A stretch of 64,000 nt of DNA from JALZVT01 sp039029135 (GTDB lineage: Bacteria > Pseudomonadota > Gammaproteobacteria > Pseudomonadales > Azotimanducaceae), in contig JBCCGT010000003.1 in NCBI GenBank assembly GCA_039029135.1, positions 62,001 to 126,000 of the forward strand, written 5' to 3'. Numbering within the stretch: the first letter of the stretch is position 1; every line of letters starts with the position of its first letter. Below, piece after piece: positions 53,444 through 61,412 of the stretch. The notes beneath the pieces are model-generated. The model made no database searches, was not told where the DNA came from, and worked only from the letters and a program-made list of their open reading frames with translations. The position numbers and the translations under genes were made by a program.

Positions 53444-55401
53444 TGGTGACAGATCACCTCGCTCAGGGGGCTCTCCAGATCGATGTTAGTCAACGTCTGT
53501 GCGGTGACGGCAAAGCAGTTGGTCTCGGCCGTGACAGCATCGAACACGACGGCACGGCGGGTGGAAGCAGCCTCCGTCGGTTCCGCCAACTGGCGGACCT
53601 TGTTCAGGCGATTCACCGTACCCTGGTAAACGTTGTAGCTGTCGACGCGGGGATCATCGACTGCCTGCCAGGCGAACTCAACCTGGCTGCCGCCGCCGAT
53701 AGCGACGGTGCGCAGACCGAGCGGTTGAGGCAGTCGTTCCGGGGCAGCCAGAGTGGCATCGATACAGCGAATGGTCGATAGCGGGCCTTCCGTGTACGTC
53801 TCGTCGTAGGCGGTGAGGGCGAAGCAGGCCTCGTCGACCGGCACGTTATCGATGGTCGCGTTTTGCGCGGCGCCGGCCGCGTGCGCGACCTCCTGCACCT
53901 TGAACAGCTGCGCCTCGCTGCCCTGATAGATGTTGTACCCCGCGAGCGGCACGCCGGAGCGGCCTGCAGGTTCGCTCCAGTTCAGCATTGCGGCGGCGTC
54001 GCCGTCGGCGCTGACCGCAAACTCGTCGATCGCCAGCGCGTCGCTCGGCGCCGGACCGCTCGGGCTGCCGCTGTCAGCGGCGGGCGCACAAGAGATTTCC
54101 GACAGTGCGCTGAAACGGAAATTGGCATCGAACGCCGTGAGCGCGAAGCAGCCCTGCTGGTTGGCAACCGTCGCCACGGTGACGCTGCCACGGTCGCCGG
54201 TGAGCACCGTGAGGTCGAGCTGATCGACCTTGACGAGCTGCTGCGGAGAGCCTTGAAACAAATCGAAGCCTGCAACGGGCAGGGCGTCGCCACCGGCTTG
54301 GATTCGCGCTGGCGCGCGCCAGCTGACAATCACATCGGCCCCATCGCGCGTGGCCGCAACGTCGTATGGGCGCAGCGGCGCGTCGCCCGAGTCGTCGCCG
54401 GGAGGCGGTGCAGGGGGTGCCGATATCGTCAGGCAGACGATAGCGCTCAGGGCGGTTTCGAATCCATCAGCATATATGGTGCTGACAGCGAAGCACGCCT
54501 GACCGCTGGCCAGCCCTGTGAGGTCCGTGCTGCGGGGTTCGTTGACCGTGGCGGCTTCGCCGATCTGCGCGACCTTGAAGAGCTGCTCTGCGCTGCCCTG
54601 ATAGGCGCTGTGGCCGACGATAGCCACGTTGCGATCGCGATCCGCGGGTGTCCAGCGCACGCGGATTGTCGCGCCGCTGGCGTCGCGGCCGAGTTCCGTC
54701 AGATCCAGGATCACGGGCCGCTGGCTGGCGTCGCTCGGCGGCGGCGCGTCCAGGCTGCGGCACATGACGCTGCTGAGCACACTCTCGTTGCCGCTGGCGT
54801 CCGCGGCGGTGACCGCAAAGCAGTGGTTCCCGGCGCCCGCATTGGGCAACTGCACCTCGCGCCGTCCCGCGCCGGTATCGGTGAGTTCCAACACCTTACT
54901 GAGCTGTTGTTCGCTGCCCTGATAGACCCGGAAACTGGCGAGATCGGTCAGTGGAGAACCGTCGGCGTTGGTCGTGGGTCGGTCCCAAGACAGCGTCGCG
55001 GTGTTGGCGGCATCGCGGGTGATGCCAGCGATAAACTTGAATGCGGGCGCCGCGCCGCTGGCGACGGATGGTGTCGTCAGGCTCGCACCGGGGCGCAGCA
55101 GATCGGCGCCGACAGACGACGCGATGCCGGTATCGCCGACCGTCTCCGAGTCCGCCGCGGCATCCGGTGGCGTGGCCGCGGGACTCGCGCCGCTGCCGCC
55201 GCAGCCGCTGGCCAGCAGCAGTGCCCCCGACAGCCCAAGAGCGGCAACGACTTGTCGGTAAGCGCGAGCGAGGTTGTTGAATCCATCGCCGCTGGTGTCG
55301 GGCCTGAGAGGGTCAGCGCCGCCAGCGCGATTTTCCCTCTGTTCCGGCAGCGACCAGCGCGCTGAATTGCGCCGGTGTCCGGACGGGTGAAGTTGTAACA
55401 C
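53440..55401 (-). CDS. Lipoprotein with five fibronectin type III-like repeats
   Basis: A 653-residue protein. GTG 55401 has AGGAA at good spacing. A hydrophilic N-terminal stretch of about 50 residues precedes a lipoprotein signal (VVAALGLSGALLLASGC), an unusually internal position. Five repeats of about 100 residues follow, each with a Y(or F)QG(S/T)xxxL.KV motif and a Cys pair (CFA(V/L)TA ... C) likely to form a disulfide. Repeat cores are at about residues 118-225, 232-330, 345-445, 455-550 and 560-653. It is the first gene of the operon with the DUF5060 protein and the sugar transferase. An adhesive or matrix-scaffold role at the cell surface is inferred from the repeats and context only. 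Confidence 0.8.
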   Translation of the reverse strand: MLQLHPSGHRRNSARWSLPEQRENRAGGADPLRPDTSGDGFNNLARAYRQVVAALGLSGALLLASGCGGSGASPAATPPDAAADSETVGDTGIASSVGADLLRPGASLTTPSVASGAAPAFKFIAGITRDAANTATLSWDRPTTNADGSPLTDLASFRVYQGSEQQLSKVLELTDTGAGRREVQLPNAGAGNHCFAVTAADASGNESVLSSVMCRSLDAPPPSDASQRPVILDLTELGRDASGATIRVRWTPADRDRNVAIVGHSAYQGSAEQLFKVAQIGEAATVNEPRSTDLTGLASGQACFAVSTIYADGFETALSAIVCLTISAPPAPPPGDDSGDAPLRPYDVAATRDGADVIVSWRAPARIQAGGDALPVAGFDLFQGSPQQLVKVDQLDLTVLTGDRGSVTVATVANQQGCFALTAFDANFRFSALSEISCAPAADSGSPSGPAPSDALAIDEFAVSADGDAAAMLNWSEPAGRSGVPLAGYNIYQGSEAQLFKVQEVAHAAGAAQNATIDNVPVDEACFALTAYDETYTEGPLSTIRCIDATLAAPERLPQPLGLRTVAIGGGSQVEFAWQAVDDPRVDSYNVYQGTVNRLNKVRQLAEPTEAASTRRAVVFDAVTAETNCFAVTAQTLTNIDLESPLSEVICHQ

Positions 55402-55698
55402 GAAAAATTCCTCGGTCCTGATGACTACGGACTTGAGTAGGCAACTAGTTTAACCAAAAATGCGGTGCGTTTTGAGCATCCCTCCGGCCGGTCAGGACCG
55501 GGATTCGCAAATCGACCTCCCCGCGGCAAGCGGCGAGATCCTGGCTCGCGCGTCGATATGGCCGGATGGGCCGTTGCTGGCAATGCCGATCCCTCACGTT
55601 GGGTCGTGCATTCGCCACAAGGTTTCGGGTCGCAGGGCCTGTGTGCCTGCGATTGCGCCTGGGGCGCCTTCGCCCCGCGACTCCATTCGGCGGCTCCG

Positions 55699-55730
55699 AT
55701 TCGCGGTTCCGGTCATTCGCGGTTCCGGTC
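55699..55730. repeat. Perfect 16-bp tandem duplication
   Basis: ATTCGCGGTTCCGGTC occurs twice back to back without a mismatch (55699-55714, 55715-55730). It lies in a non-coding region, about 300 bases upstream of the FN3 lipoprotein start. Confidence 0.9.
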
Positions 55731-55792
55731 AAAGGGCCCGCTTAACGCCACCCTGCAACGGTTCCTTCGGACCTGTCGCGGACCTGCCGCGG

Positions 55793-55813
55793 CCGATATC
55801 TGCCAGATATCGG
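55793..55813. promoter_or_regulatory. Operator-like 21-bp palindrome
   Basis: CCGATATCTG-C-CAGATATCGG has ten-base arms that are exact complements around one central base. This is the size and symmetry of a dimeric repressor site, placed between divergent genes. No matching regulator gene is nearby. Confidence 0.5.
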
Positions 55814-56052
55814 TGGCTGGGTGAGCCTTTGGCCATGGCGCACGCGATACCAGCATGCGATACCGCAAGGTGCGCTGATAGACGCGTCGCAACGCGTCGA
55901 TTGAGGAAATCATAGCCAAAGCGCCGACTGAGTACAGATCCGATAAACGGTCTGTAGGACGCGCCAGATGGTTGCCGTGCGCTGCGGCCGTCGCTGCTGT
56001 GGTCCGCGGCAGGTCCCATGGGTACAGTGGCGCCTGAGCAGCCGGCCGACGC

Positions 56053-56892
56053 GTGACAATGTGGTTCGAAACTGAGACAGCTCTGCTTTCAGCGCAGACG
56101 CCAGAAACCGGCCGGGGGAGTCAGCAGGGTCGCTGGCACGGCACCGTGTTTCCCCAGTGGCGCATCGGCGACAATCCACACGGCGGCTACCTCGCGGCAC
56201 TTGCGTTGCGGGCACTGCAGTCGCTGTGCCCCGAGCAGCCGGACCCGCTCAGTTGCACGGTGCACTTTCTGCGACCGGGCATCGCCGGCGCGCCCTGTGA
56301 GGTGCAGGCCAACATCATCAAGCCCGGCCGCCTGGCGAGCGTTGGCCGCGCCACGCTGATCCAGGACAGCAAGCCGCGTCTCGAGGTACTGGCCGCGATG
56401 GGCCAGCTCCCGTCGCCTGACGATGCCGGGGCGCAACCTCCGCCGACGCTGACGCTGACGCCACCCGAACTGCCGCCGCCCGAAGACTGTCCGATGCGTT
56501 CGGCCGCCGCGCAGGGCGTCGCACTGCCGCTGCTCGAGCGGCTGGATATTCGGCTGCATCCTGATCAGGCCGCTGCGGGCGCGGCCGGTGCAGCGGTCGT
56601 ATCCGGCTGGATCAGCCTGCGGGATGGCGCACCGACTGACAGCCTGGCGGCTCTGGTATTTGCGGATGCCTTTCCACCGAGCGTGTTTGGTCTCTTGGGC
56701 GAGGTGGGTTGGGTGCCGACCCTGGAGCTCACCGTGCAATTGCGCGCGGCACCGACCGGCACCTGGCTGCGGGGTGCATTCGAGACCCGCGATCTCGCCG
56801 GCTCGCAGATGATCGAGGATGGGGCGCTGTGGGACAGCAGCGGCCGCCTGATCGCCCAATCCCGGCAGTTGGCGCTGGTTATGCGATCCTGA
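56053..56892 (+). CDS. Acyl-CoA thioesterase family protein (double hot-dog)
   Basis: A 279-residue protein with the layout of two-hot-dog thioesterases. The N-terminal half has WRIGDNPHGGYLAALALRAL and PLSCTVHFLRPGIAGAPCEVQANIIKPGRLASVGRATLIQ. The C-terminal half has WISLRDGAPTDSLAALVFADAFPPSVFGLLG, TLELTVQLRAAP and EDGALWDSSGRLIAQSRQLALV. The family hydrolyses acyl-CoA; chain specificity is unknown. GTG 56053 and ATG 56059 are both possible starts, without a good ribosome site. It is followed by the luciferase-like oxidoreductase after 50 AT-rich bases and might belong with the NRPS genes as an editing thioesterase, though a housekeeping role is as likely. Confidence 0.82.
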   Translation: MTMWFETETALLSAQTPETGRGSQQGRWHGTVFPQWRIGDNPHGGYLAALALRALQSLCPEQPDPLSCTVHFLRPGIAGAPCEVQANIIKPGRLASVGRATLIQDSKPRLEVLAAMGQLPSPDDAGAQPPPTLTLTPPELPPPEDCPMRSAAAQGVALPLLERLDIRLHPDQAAAGAAGAAVVSGWISLRDGAPTDSLAALVFADAFPPSVFGLLGEVGWVPTLELTVQLRAAPTGTWLRGAFETRDLAGSQMIEDGALWDSSGRLIAQSRQLALVMRS

Positions 56893-56942
56893 ATTATTCT
56901 TCACATAACACTTTAAATAGACGTTATAAGAATTTGTTTTAA

Positions 56943-57950
56943 TTGAAATTTTCTATAAATCGCTTGAACATGACGAGCGCCCAGGCGTTCGCGGAAAGTG
57001 CGGTTCGAGCGGAGGCGGCCGGGTGGACTCAGGGGCTGCGGCCCTGCTCGCCGCTGCTTAGCCAGGATCCCTATGTCGGACTGGCCTTTGCCGCCGAACG
57101 GACATCGACGCTGGAAATCGGCACGCTGCTCGATTCACCGGTGGTGCGGCATCCCTCGGTGCTAGCGTCCTCGATCGCAACGGTCGCCCGGCTCGCCCCT
57201 GGACGCACGCATATGGGACTCGGGGTAGGGGACACCGCTGTGCGCCTTAATGGGCTGGCCCCGGCCAGCGTAGCTGGACTGCGCGCCGCGACCGAAACGG
57301 TGATCGCGCTGCTCGCCGGCGAGGCGCTGGACGTCGGCGGCCAGCGCCCGGTGCGCCTGTCCCACGCCACGTCGGTGCCGGTCTGGATCGCGGCCCAGGG
57401 CCCGCGGACCCTGCGCATGGCCGGTGCGGTCGCCGACGGCGTCTGGATCAGGGTCGGCACCCATCCCGCGAATCTGCGGGCGGCCTGGGAGGCCGTTGTC
57501 GCCGGCGCTCGCGACGCCGGTCGCGATCCCGGCGACGTGCGGCTGGGCCTGATCTTCCACACGGCGGTGACCAGCGATCGACGCGAGGCGGCGCTGATGA
57601 GCAAGGCACTGGCGGCCGGCTACTACGAGTACTCGAGGTTTCTCTTCGACGCGCCCGGATTTGAGTGGAACGGTCCTGACGTGCACGAACTGCAGGCCCA
57701 GGTCTGGCCCGACTTTCATCACCACCGGGATCTGGTCGCGGCCGGGGAGGTCGTGGATTTTCTGTCGGCGGAGGTCGGTGGGGGGTTTGCGCTAGCGGGG
57801 GACTGGGATCGGATCGCCGAGCAGCTGCAGGGCATTCTCGAGCTCGGGCTGCCCGTGGACTATGTGTTGCCGCATCCCTGCCTGCCGCCGGGCAGCCGCA
57901 TCGACTTTCTGGAGGACGCCGCGCGACAGCTATTGCCGCGCTTCGCCTGA
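56943..57950 (+). CDS. LLM class (luciferase-like) flavin-dependent oxidoreductase
   Basis: A 335-residue TIM-barrel flavin enzyme using FMN or F420. Typical elements are LEIGTLLDSPVVRHPSVLASSIATVARLAPGRTHMGLGVGDTA, VPVWIAAQGPRTLRMAGAVADGVWIRVG and DWDRIAEQLQGILELGLPVDYVLPHP. The start is TTG 56943 giving KFSINRLN, the usual beta-1 strand; ATG 56970 would remove this strand. The upstream 50 bases are strikingly AT-rich (TATAAG at about 56925). Substrate is unknown. Enzymes of this class occur both in catabolic and natural-product loci. Confidence 0.85.
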   Translation: MKFSINRLNMTSAQAFAESAVRAEAAGWTQGLRPCSPLLSQDPYVGLAFAAERTSTLEIGTLLDSPVVRHPSVLASSIATVARLAPGRTHMGLGVGDTAVRLNGLAPASVAGLRAATETVIALLAGEALDVGGQRPVRLSHATSVPVWIAAQGPRTLRMAGAVADGVWIRVGTHPANLRAAWEAVVAGARDAGRDPGDVRLGLIFHTAVTSDRREAALMSKALAAGYYEYSRFLFDAPGFEWNGPDVHELQAQVWPDFHHHRDLVAAGEVVDFLSAEVGGGFALAGDWDRIAEQLQGILELGLPVDYVLPHPCLPPGSRIDFLEDAARQLLPRFA

Positions 57951-58127
57951 GTTGCCCTGAGCCCGCCGCGCGACATCACCCTGAAGCCGCGGCTAACGCA
58001 GCGCCCTTCGCCGCCGGGCAACGCCCGACTCGGCGCAACAGCCTGGTGAGCGTTTCGCGGCGTTCGCCCGGCGCTGCTTGTCTCTATGGGCTTCCATTTC
58101 TACCGGACTTTATCTGATCGTATTTAA

Positions 58128-58143
58128 CATAATATATATTATG
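58128..58143. promoter_or_regulatory. AT-rich 16-bp palindrome upstream of the NRPS genes
   Basis: CATAATATATATTATG is a perfect palindrome in an AT-rich patch (58105-58155), about 85 bases before the acyl-CoA dehydrogenase start, in a GC-rich genome. It also contains TATAAT-like hexamers on both strands, so it could be promoter and operator at once. Confidence 0.5.
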
Positions 58144-58228
58144 CGCAATTAATGCCGCCACCCAGTGGCACGGCAGATCGCGGCGACGTTCACGCCCGCC
58201 TGCGCGTCCGCTGGGTACACTCGCTCCG

Positions 58229-59413
58229 ATGAATGAGATGAACGAGCGTGTCACTGCAACCGATCAGGTCCCGACCCAGCGCTTCGACGCCGAGCGCCTC
58301 GAGCGCGCCGTTGCGAGTATCAACGCAGCACTCGAGCGCGCCCCGACGACGGCTGCCGAGACTCAGATCGACGAAGCGTTTCACGCGGCCTGGCGTCTGG
58401 CGGCCGCCGCCGGGCTGCTGACCGGCCATCTGCCGGAAGACCGCGGCGGCCACGGCTGGACGGTCAGCGAGGCCGTGCGCGCGCAGGAACTGCTCGGCCT
58501 GCGCTGCGTCGATGCCGGTTTCGTCTTTGCGGTCAACGTCGCCGCGTTCAGCCACGCGAGCACGCTGGCTGAGTGTGCGTCGGCGGATCAGCGAGATCGC
58601 TATCTGGGCCCGCTCAGCCGCGGCGAGCGCGTCATGGGTTATGCGATCACAGAACCCGACGCCGGCTCGGACGCGCTTGCGCTGACTAGCCGGGCGCAGG
58701 CCGAAGGCGCGAACTATCGGCTGAGTGGCGAGAAGATCTACGTGACGCTGGGTGGCCGCGCCGATTTCGCGCTGGTCTTTGCGAGCACCGCGCCCGAGCG
58801 CGGCGCCTGGGGCCTGTCCGCCTTTCTAGTCGATCTCGATCTGCCTGGCGTGTCCGTTACGGCGATGACCAAGGCGGGGCTCGACTCTGTGCCGATGGCT
58901 CGCCTGCGTTTCGACGAAGTACGGCTGCCAGCAGACGTGCTGGTCGGTAAGCCGGGCGCCGGTCGCGGCATATTCGATGCGTCGCAGCTCTGGGAACGCA
59001 GCTTCGTGCTCGCGGCCCAGATCGGCACGATGCAGCGGCAGCTGGATGCCGTGATCGAACACGCGCGTAATCGCGAGCAGTTCGGTGCCCGCATCGGCAG
59101 TTTTCAGGCGGTCAGCCACCGCATCGTGGACATGCGTCTGCGGCTGGAGAATGCGCGCCTGCTGCAATACGAGGCAGCCCGCCGCAAGGATGCCGGCGAA
59201 TCGCTGCGAGAGCTCAGCGCGCTGGTCAAGCTGCAGGTGTCCGAAGCGTTCACCGCCAACAGCCTAGACGCGGTGCGGGTGTTCGGCGGCGCGGCCTATG
59301 TGGATGAGGCGCTCGCGGTCGCTGATCTGCGCGACAGCCTCGCGGGCCTTTTGATCGCGGGCACCAACGACGTCCAGAAAAACATCGTCGCCAGCCTCAT
59401 GGGCCTGAAGTAG
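58229..59413 (+). CDS. Acyl-CoA dehydrogenase family protein, candidate aminoacyl-carrier-protein dehydrogenase
   Basis: A 394-residue FAD-dependent dehydrogenase. The FAD/substrate motifs YAITEPDAGSDALALTSRAQ and LSGEKIYVT are present, as are REQFGARIGSFQAVSHRIVDM and FGGAAYVDE. At the classical medium-chain catalytic position the sequence is LIAGTNDVQ, so Glu is replaced by Ala. A Glu in WERSFVLAAQIGTMQR fits the alternative base position used by isovaleryl-CoA dehydrogenase and by carrier-bound prolyl dehydrogenases. The next genes encode a free-standing adenylation enzyme and a carrier protein, the same trio that makes pyrrolyl-carrier protein in prodigiosin and pyoluteorin pathways. Oxidation of a carrier-bound amino acid is therefore inferred. 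Electrons could go to the EtfBA encoded at 37103. Confidence 0.85.
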   Translation: MNEMNERVTATDQVPTQRFDAERLERAVASINAALERAPTTAAETQIDEAFHAAWRLAAAAGLLTGHLPEDRGGHGWTVSEAVRAQELLGLRCVDAGFVFAVNVAAFSHASTLAECASADQRDRYLGPLSRGERVMGYAITEPDAGSDALALTSRAQAEGANYRLSGEKIYVTLGGRADFALVFASTAPERGAWGLSAFLVDLDLPGVSVTAMTKAGLDSVPMARLRFDEVRLPADVLVGKPGAGRGIFDASQLWERSFVLAAQIGTMQRQLDAVIEHARNREQFGARIGSFQAVSHRIVDMRLRLENARLLQYEAARRKDAGESLRELSALVKLQVSEAFTANSLDAVRVFGGAAYVDEALAVADLRDSLAGLLIAGTNDVQKNIVASLMGLK

Positions 59414-59437
59414 GGCCCCTGCCCCGCGCCCGCACTC

Positions 59438-60970
59438 ATGTCGACGACGACCGACAGCGCGCCGGTTCCCGAGACGCTCGGCGCTCAGCTCGTCGCCAGC
59501 GCGACGCGCTGTGGCGCCCGTCCGGCCTATCGGTTCGGTCGCGCTGAGCTGACCTACGCGGAGCTGCTGCAGCGCGCCGGCGGTGTCGCTGCGGGGCTCC
59601 GTGCGCGCGGCGTGGACCCCGGCGATCGCGTCGTGATCGAACTGCCCAAGTCGCTCGATATGGTCATTGCCGTATACGCCGTGCTGTTTGCCGGCGCCGC
59701 CTACGTGCCGCTCGATCCACACGCCCCCGCAGGGCGACGTGCGCGCGTGCTGGCGAGCGCCGCGGCTCGGGTGCACGTCCACAATTCGGCGACGGCGACG
59801 GCGACGGCGCGCACCGGAGAATCCGAATTCTGGTCGATCGCCGCGGACGACTGGCAGGAACGGGCAACGCCCGTCGACAGGGCGGCGCCCGACCTCGACG
59901 CCTACGTGCTGTTTACGTCGGGATCCAGCGGCGAACCGAAGGGGATCGTTCACACGCACGCAAGCGCCCTCGCCTGCGCGCGCATGATGGCCGCGCACGC
60001 CGGCCTGAACGCGACGGATCGCCTTAGCGGCATACCGCCGCTGTTTTTCGACATGTCGACCTTCGATTTGTTTGCCAGCGACACGGTCGGCGCGCTCACC
60101 GTGCTGTTCTCGGAGGCGCACCTGCGCGCGCCCGCGTCGATGACCGCGCTGTTGGAAACGGAAGCCATCAGCGTCTGTTACGCCACGCCGACCAGTCTGC
60201 AGCAGGCGTTGGACCACGGCGGTCTGGCGCAGCGCGACCTGACGGCGCTGCGACGCCTGATCTATGCCGGCGAGCCCATGCCCGTCGTCGCGCTCAATCG
60301 TCTGATCGAACTGCTGCGCGACGACGCCGTCGTCACCAACGCCTATGGCCCGACTGAGACCAACGTCTCGCATATGTATGACCTTCCGCCCGGCGAGCCC
60401 TGGCCGCAGTCTGACGTGCCGATCGGACCGCCCTGCCCTGGCGTCGCTGCGCGGATTGAGTCGCCCGACGACACCGGCGCCGGTGAGCTGCTGATTGCCG
60501 GCGCCACCCTCATGCGCGGCTATCTCGACGATCCAGAGCGCACGACGGCGGCGACGATCGAACGTGAGGGCGCGCGCTGGTATCGATCGGGCGATCGCGT
60601 GCGCCGCAACGATCGCGGCGCCTACCGCTATCTCGGCCGGCTGGACCGGCAGGTGAAACTGCGCGGCGTGCGAATCGAGCTGGCGGAGGTCGAGGCCGCC
60701 GTCTGTAGCCTGCCGGGCGTCGCGCTCGCGAGCGCTTATGTCCTGCGCGGCGAGGCAGCCCAGCCGGCCGGCCTGCGCGCCGCGGTGCTGTTCGACGATA
60801 CCGCGAGCTCCACAGGCGACGACGACTTGGACAATCTGCTTATCGCTCTGCGGGATCTGCTGCCGGCCGCCGCTGTGCCACAGGCGCTGGAGGCGGTGAC
60901 ATCGCTGCCGCTGACGGCCTCCGGTAAGGTCGATCACGCGGCCTTTGCGACGCTGCGACACGACTCCTAA
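59438..60970 (+). CDS. Stand-alone amino-acid adenylation enzyme (NRPS A domain)
   Basis: A 510-residue ANL-superfamily enzyme without carrier or condensation domains. Core motifs are intact: LFTSGSSGEPKGIVH (A3), PLFFDMSTFDLF (A4), NAYGPTETNV (A5), WYRSGDRVRRND (A7), LGRLDRQVKLRGVRIELAEVE (A8) and the A10 Lys in LTASGKVDH. By hand alignment to GrsA numbering the specificity residues read D-M-F-Y-I-A-A-V-S-K. The Asp at 235 indicates an alpha-amino-acid substrate. The pattern of hydrophobic residues with Tyr at 278 recalls the prolyl ligases of pyrrole pathways without being identical. It lies 24 bases after the dehydrogenase gene and would load the carrier protein encoded next. Confidence 0.88.
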   Translation: MSTTTDSAPVPETLGAQLVASATRCGARPAYRFGRAELTYAELLQRAGGVAAGLRARGVDPGDRVVIELPKSLDMVIAVYAVLFAGAAYVPLDPHAPAGRRARVLASAAARVHVHNSATATATARTGESEFWSIAADDWQERATPVDRAAPDLDAYVLFTSGSSGEPKGIVHTHASALACARMMAAHAGLNATDRLSGIPPLFFDMSTFDLFASDTVGALTVLFSEAHLRAPASMTALLETEAISVCYATPTSLQQALDHGGLAQRDLTALRRLIYAGEPMPVVALNRLIELLRDDAVVTNAYGPTETNVSHMYDLPPGEPWPQSDVPIGPPCPGVAARIESPDDTGAGELLIAGATLMRGYLDDPERTTAATIEREGARWYRSGDRVRRNDRGAYRYLGRLDRQVKLRGVRIELAEVEAAVCSLPGVALASAYVLRGEAAQPAGLRAAVLFDDTASSTGDDDLDNLLIALRDLLPAAAVPQALEAVTSLPLTASGKVDHAAFATLRHDS

Positions 60971-61119
60971 TGAAGTCTGCGCGAGTTCGCTAAGCGGGCG
61001 TTCGATAGCGCTCGTTTGGCTGTCTTTCACGCCGCTGTGCCCTATGCATCGGGTAAAATCGCCCTTTGCGTGCACCGAGCGCACACGGTGTCGCCAACGG
61101 GTGAAAAACGAGACGCAGA

Positions 61120-61407
61120 ATGAACAACCCGACGGGAGCTCAGCCGCAACAGCTGGCCGGTGTAGACGCCACCATAGCGCGAGTGCGCACGCTGGTCGCT
61201 GGCCTGTGCGCCGAAAAGAAAGAAACGGTCACCGAGGATAGCGAACTGCTCTTGAGCGGCCTATTGGATTCGCTCGATGTGGTTAACGTCGCGGCCGAGA
61301 TCGAGACCGGTCTGGGGACCGAGATCGCGCCGATCGACCTCACGATCGAGAACTTCGAAACGCTGCCGGCGATCGAGGCTTTCGTGCGTCGCCTGGCGGC
61401 CAACTGA
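61120..61407 (+). CDS. Acyl/peptidyl carrier protein
   Basis: A 95-residue four-helix carrier protein. The phosphopantetheine site is the Ser in GLLDSLDVVNV, and helix III carries AEIETGLGTEIAPIDLTIENFETLPAI. The length and acidic character match discrete carriers that accept one amino acid in trans. It sits 149 bases after the adenylation gene and five bases before the NRPS start codon, so it is in the same operon. It likely carries the substrate on which the dehydrogenase acts. Confidence 0.92.
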   Translation: MNNPTGAQPQQLAGVDATIARVRTLVAGLCAEKKETVTEDSELLLSGLLDSLDVVNVAAEIETGLGTEIAPIDLTIENFETLPAIEAFVRRLAAN

Positions 61408-61412
61408 TCACC

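Larger units (their letters stand above)
55402..56052. other. 651-bp intergenic region with palindrome and tandem duplication
   Basis: No frame shows a recognisable protein or typical codon pattern. The region separates divergent genes (FN3 lipoprotein and thioesterase). It contains a 16-bp tandem duplication and a 21-bp palindrome, listed separately. A relatively AT-rich patch at 55430-55460 probably holds the promoter of the minus-strand operon; no canonical hexamer pair stands out. Confidence 0.4.

Noticed and set aside
55402..55460. Sigma-54 promoter (as known for some XrtA exopolysaccharide genes) before the FN3 lipoprotein operon
   Set aside because: A TGG...TTGC pair exists on the minus strand, but the GG-GC spacing is 11 rather than 10 and the -24 element lacks CAC.
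55402..56052. Several short frames in the 651-bp gap
   Set aside because: No start signals, atypical residue composition and no recognisable similarity; treated as non-coding.
59264..61084. 606-residue minus-strand frame opposite the adenylation gene
   Set aside because: It covers an adenylation enzyme with every core motif; the antisense translation is Arg/Gly-rich without domains.
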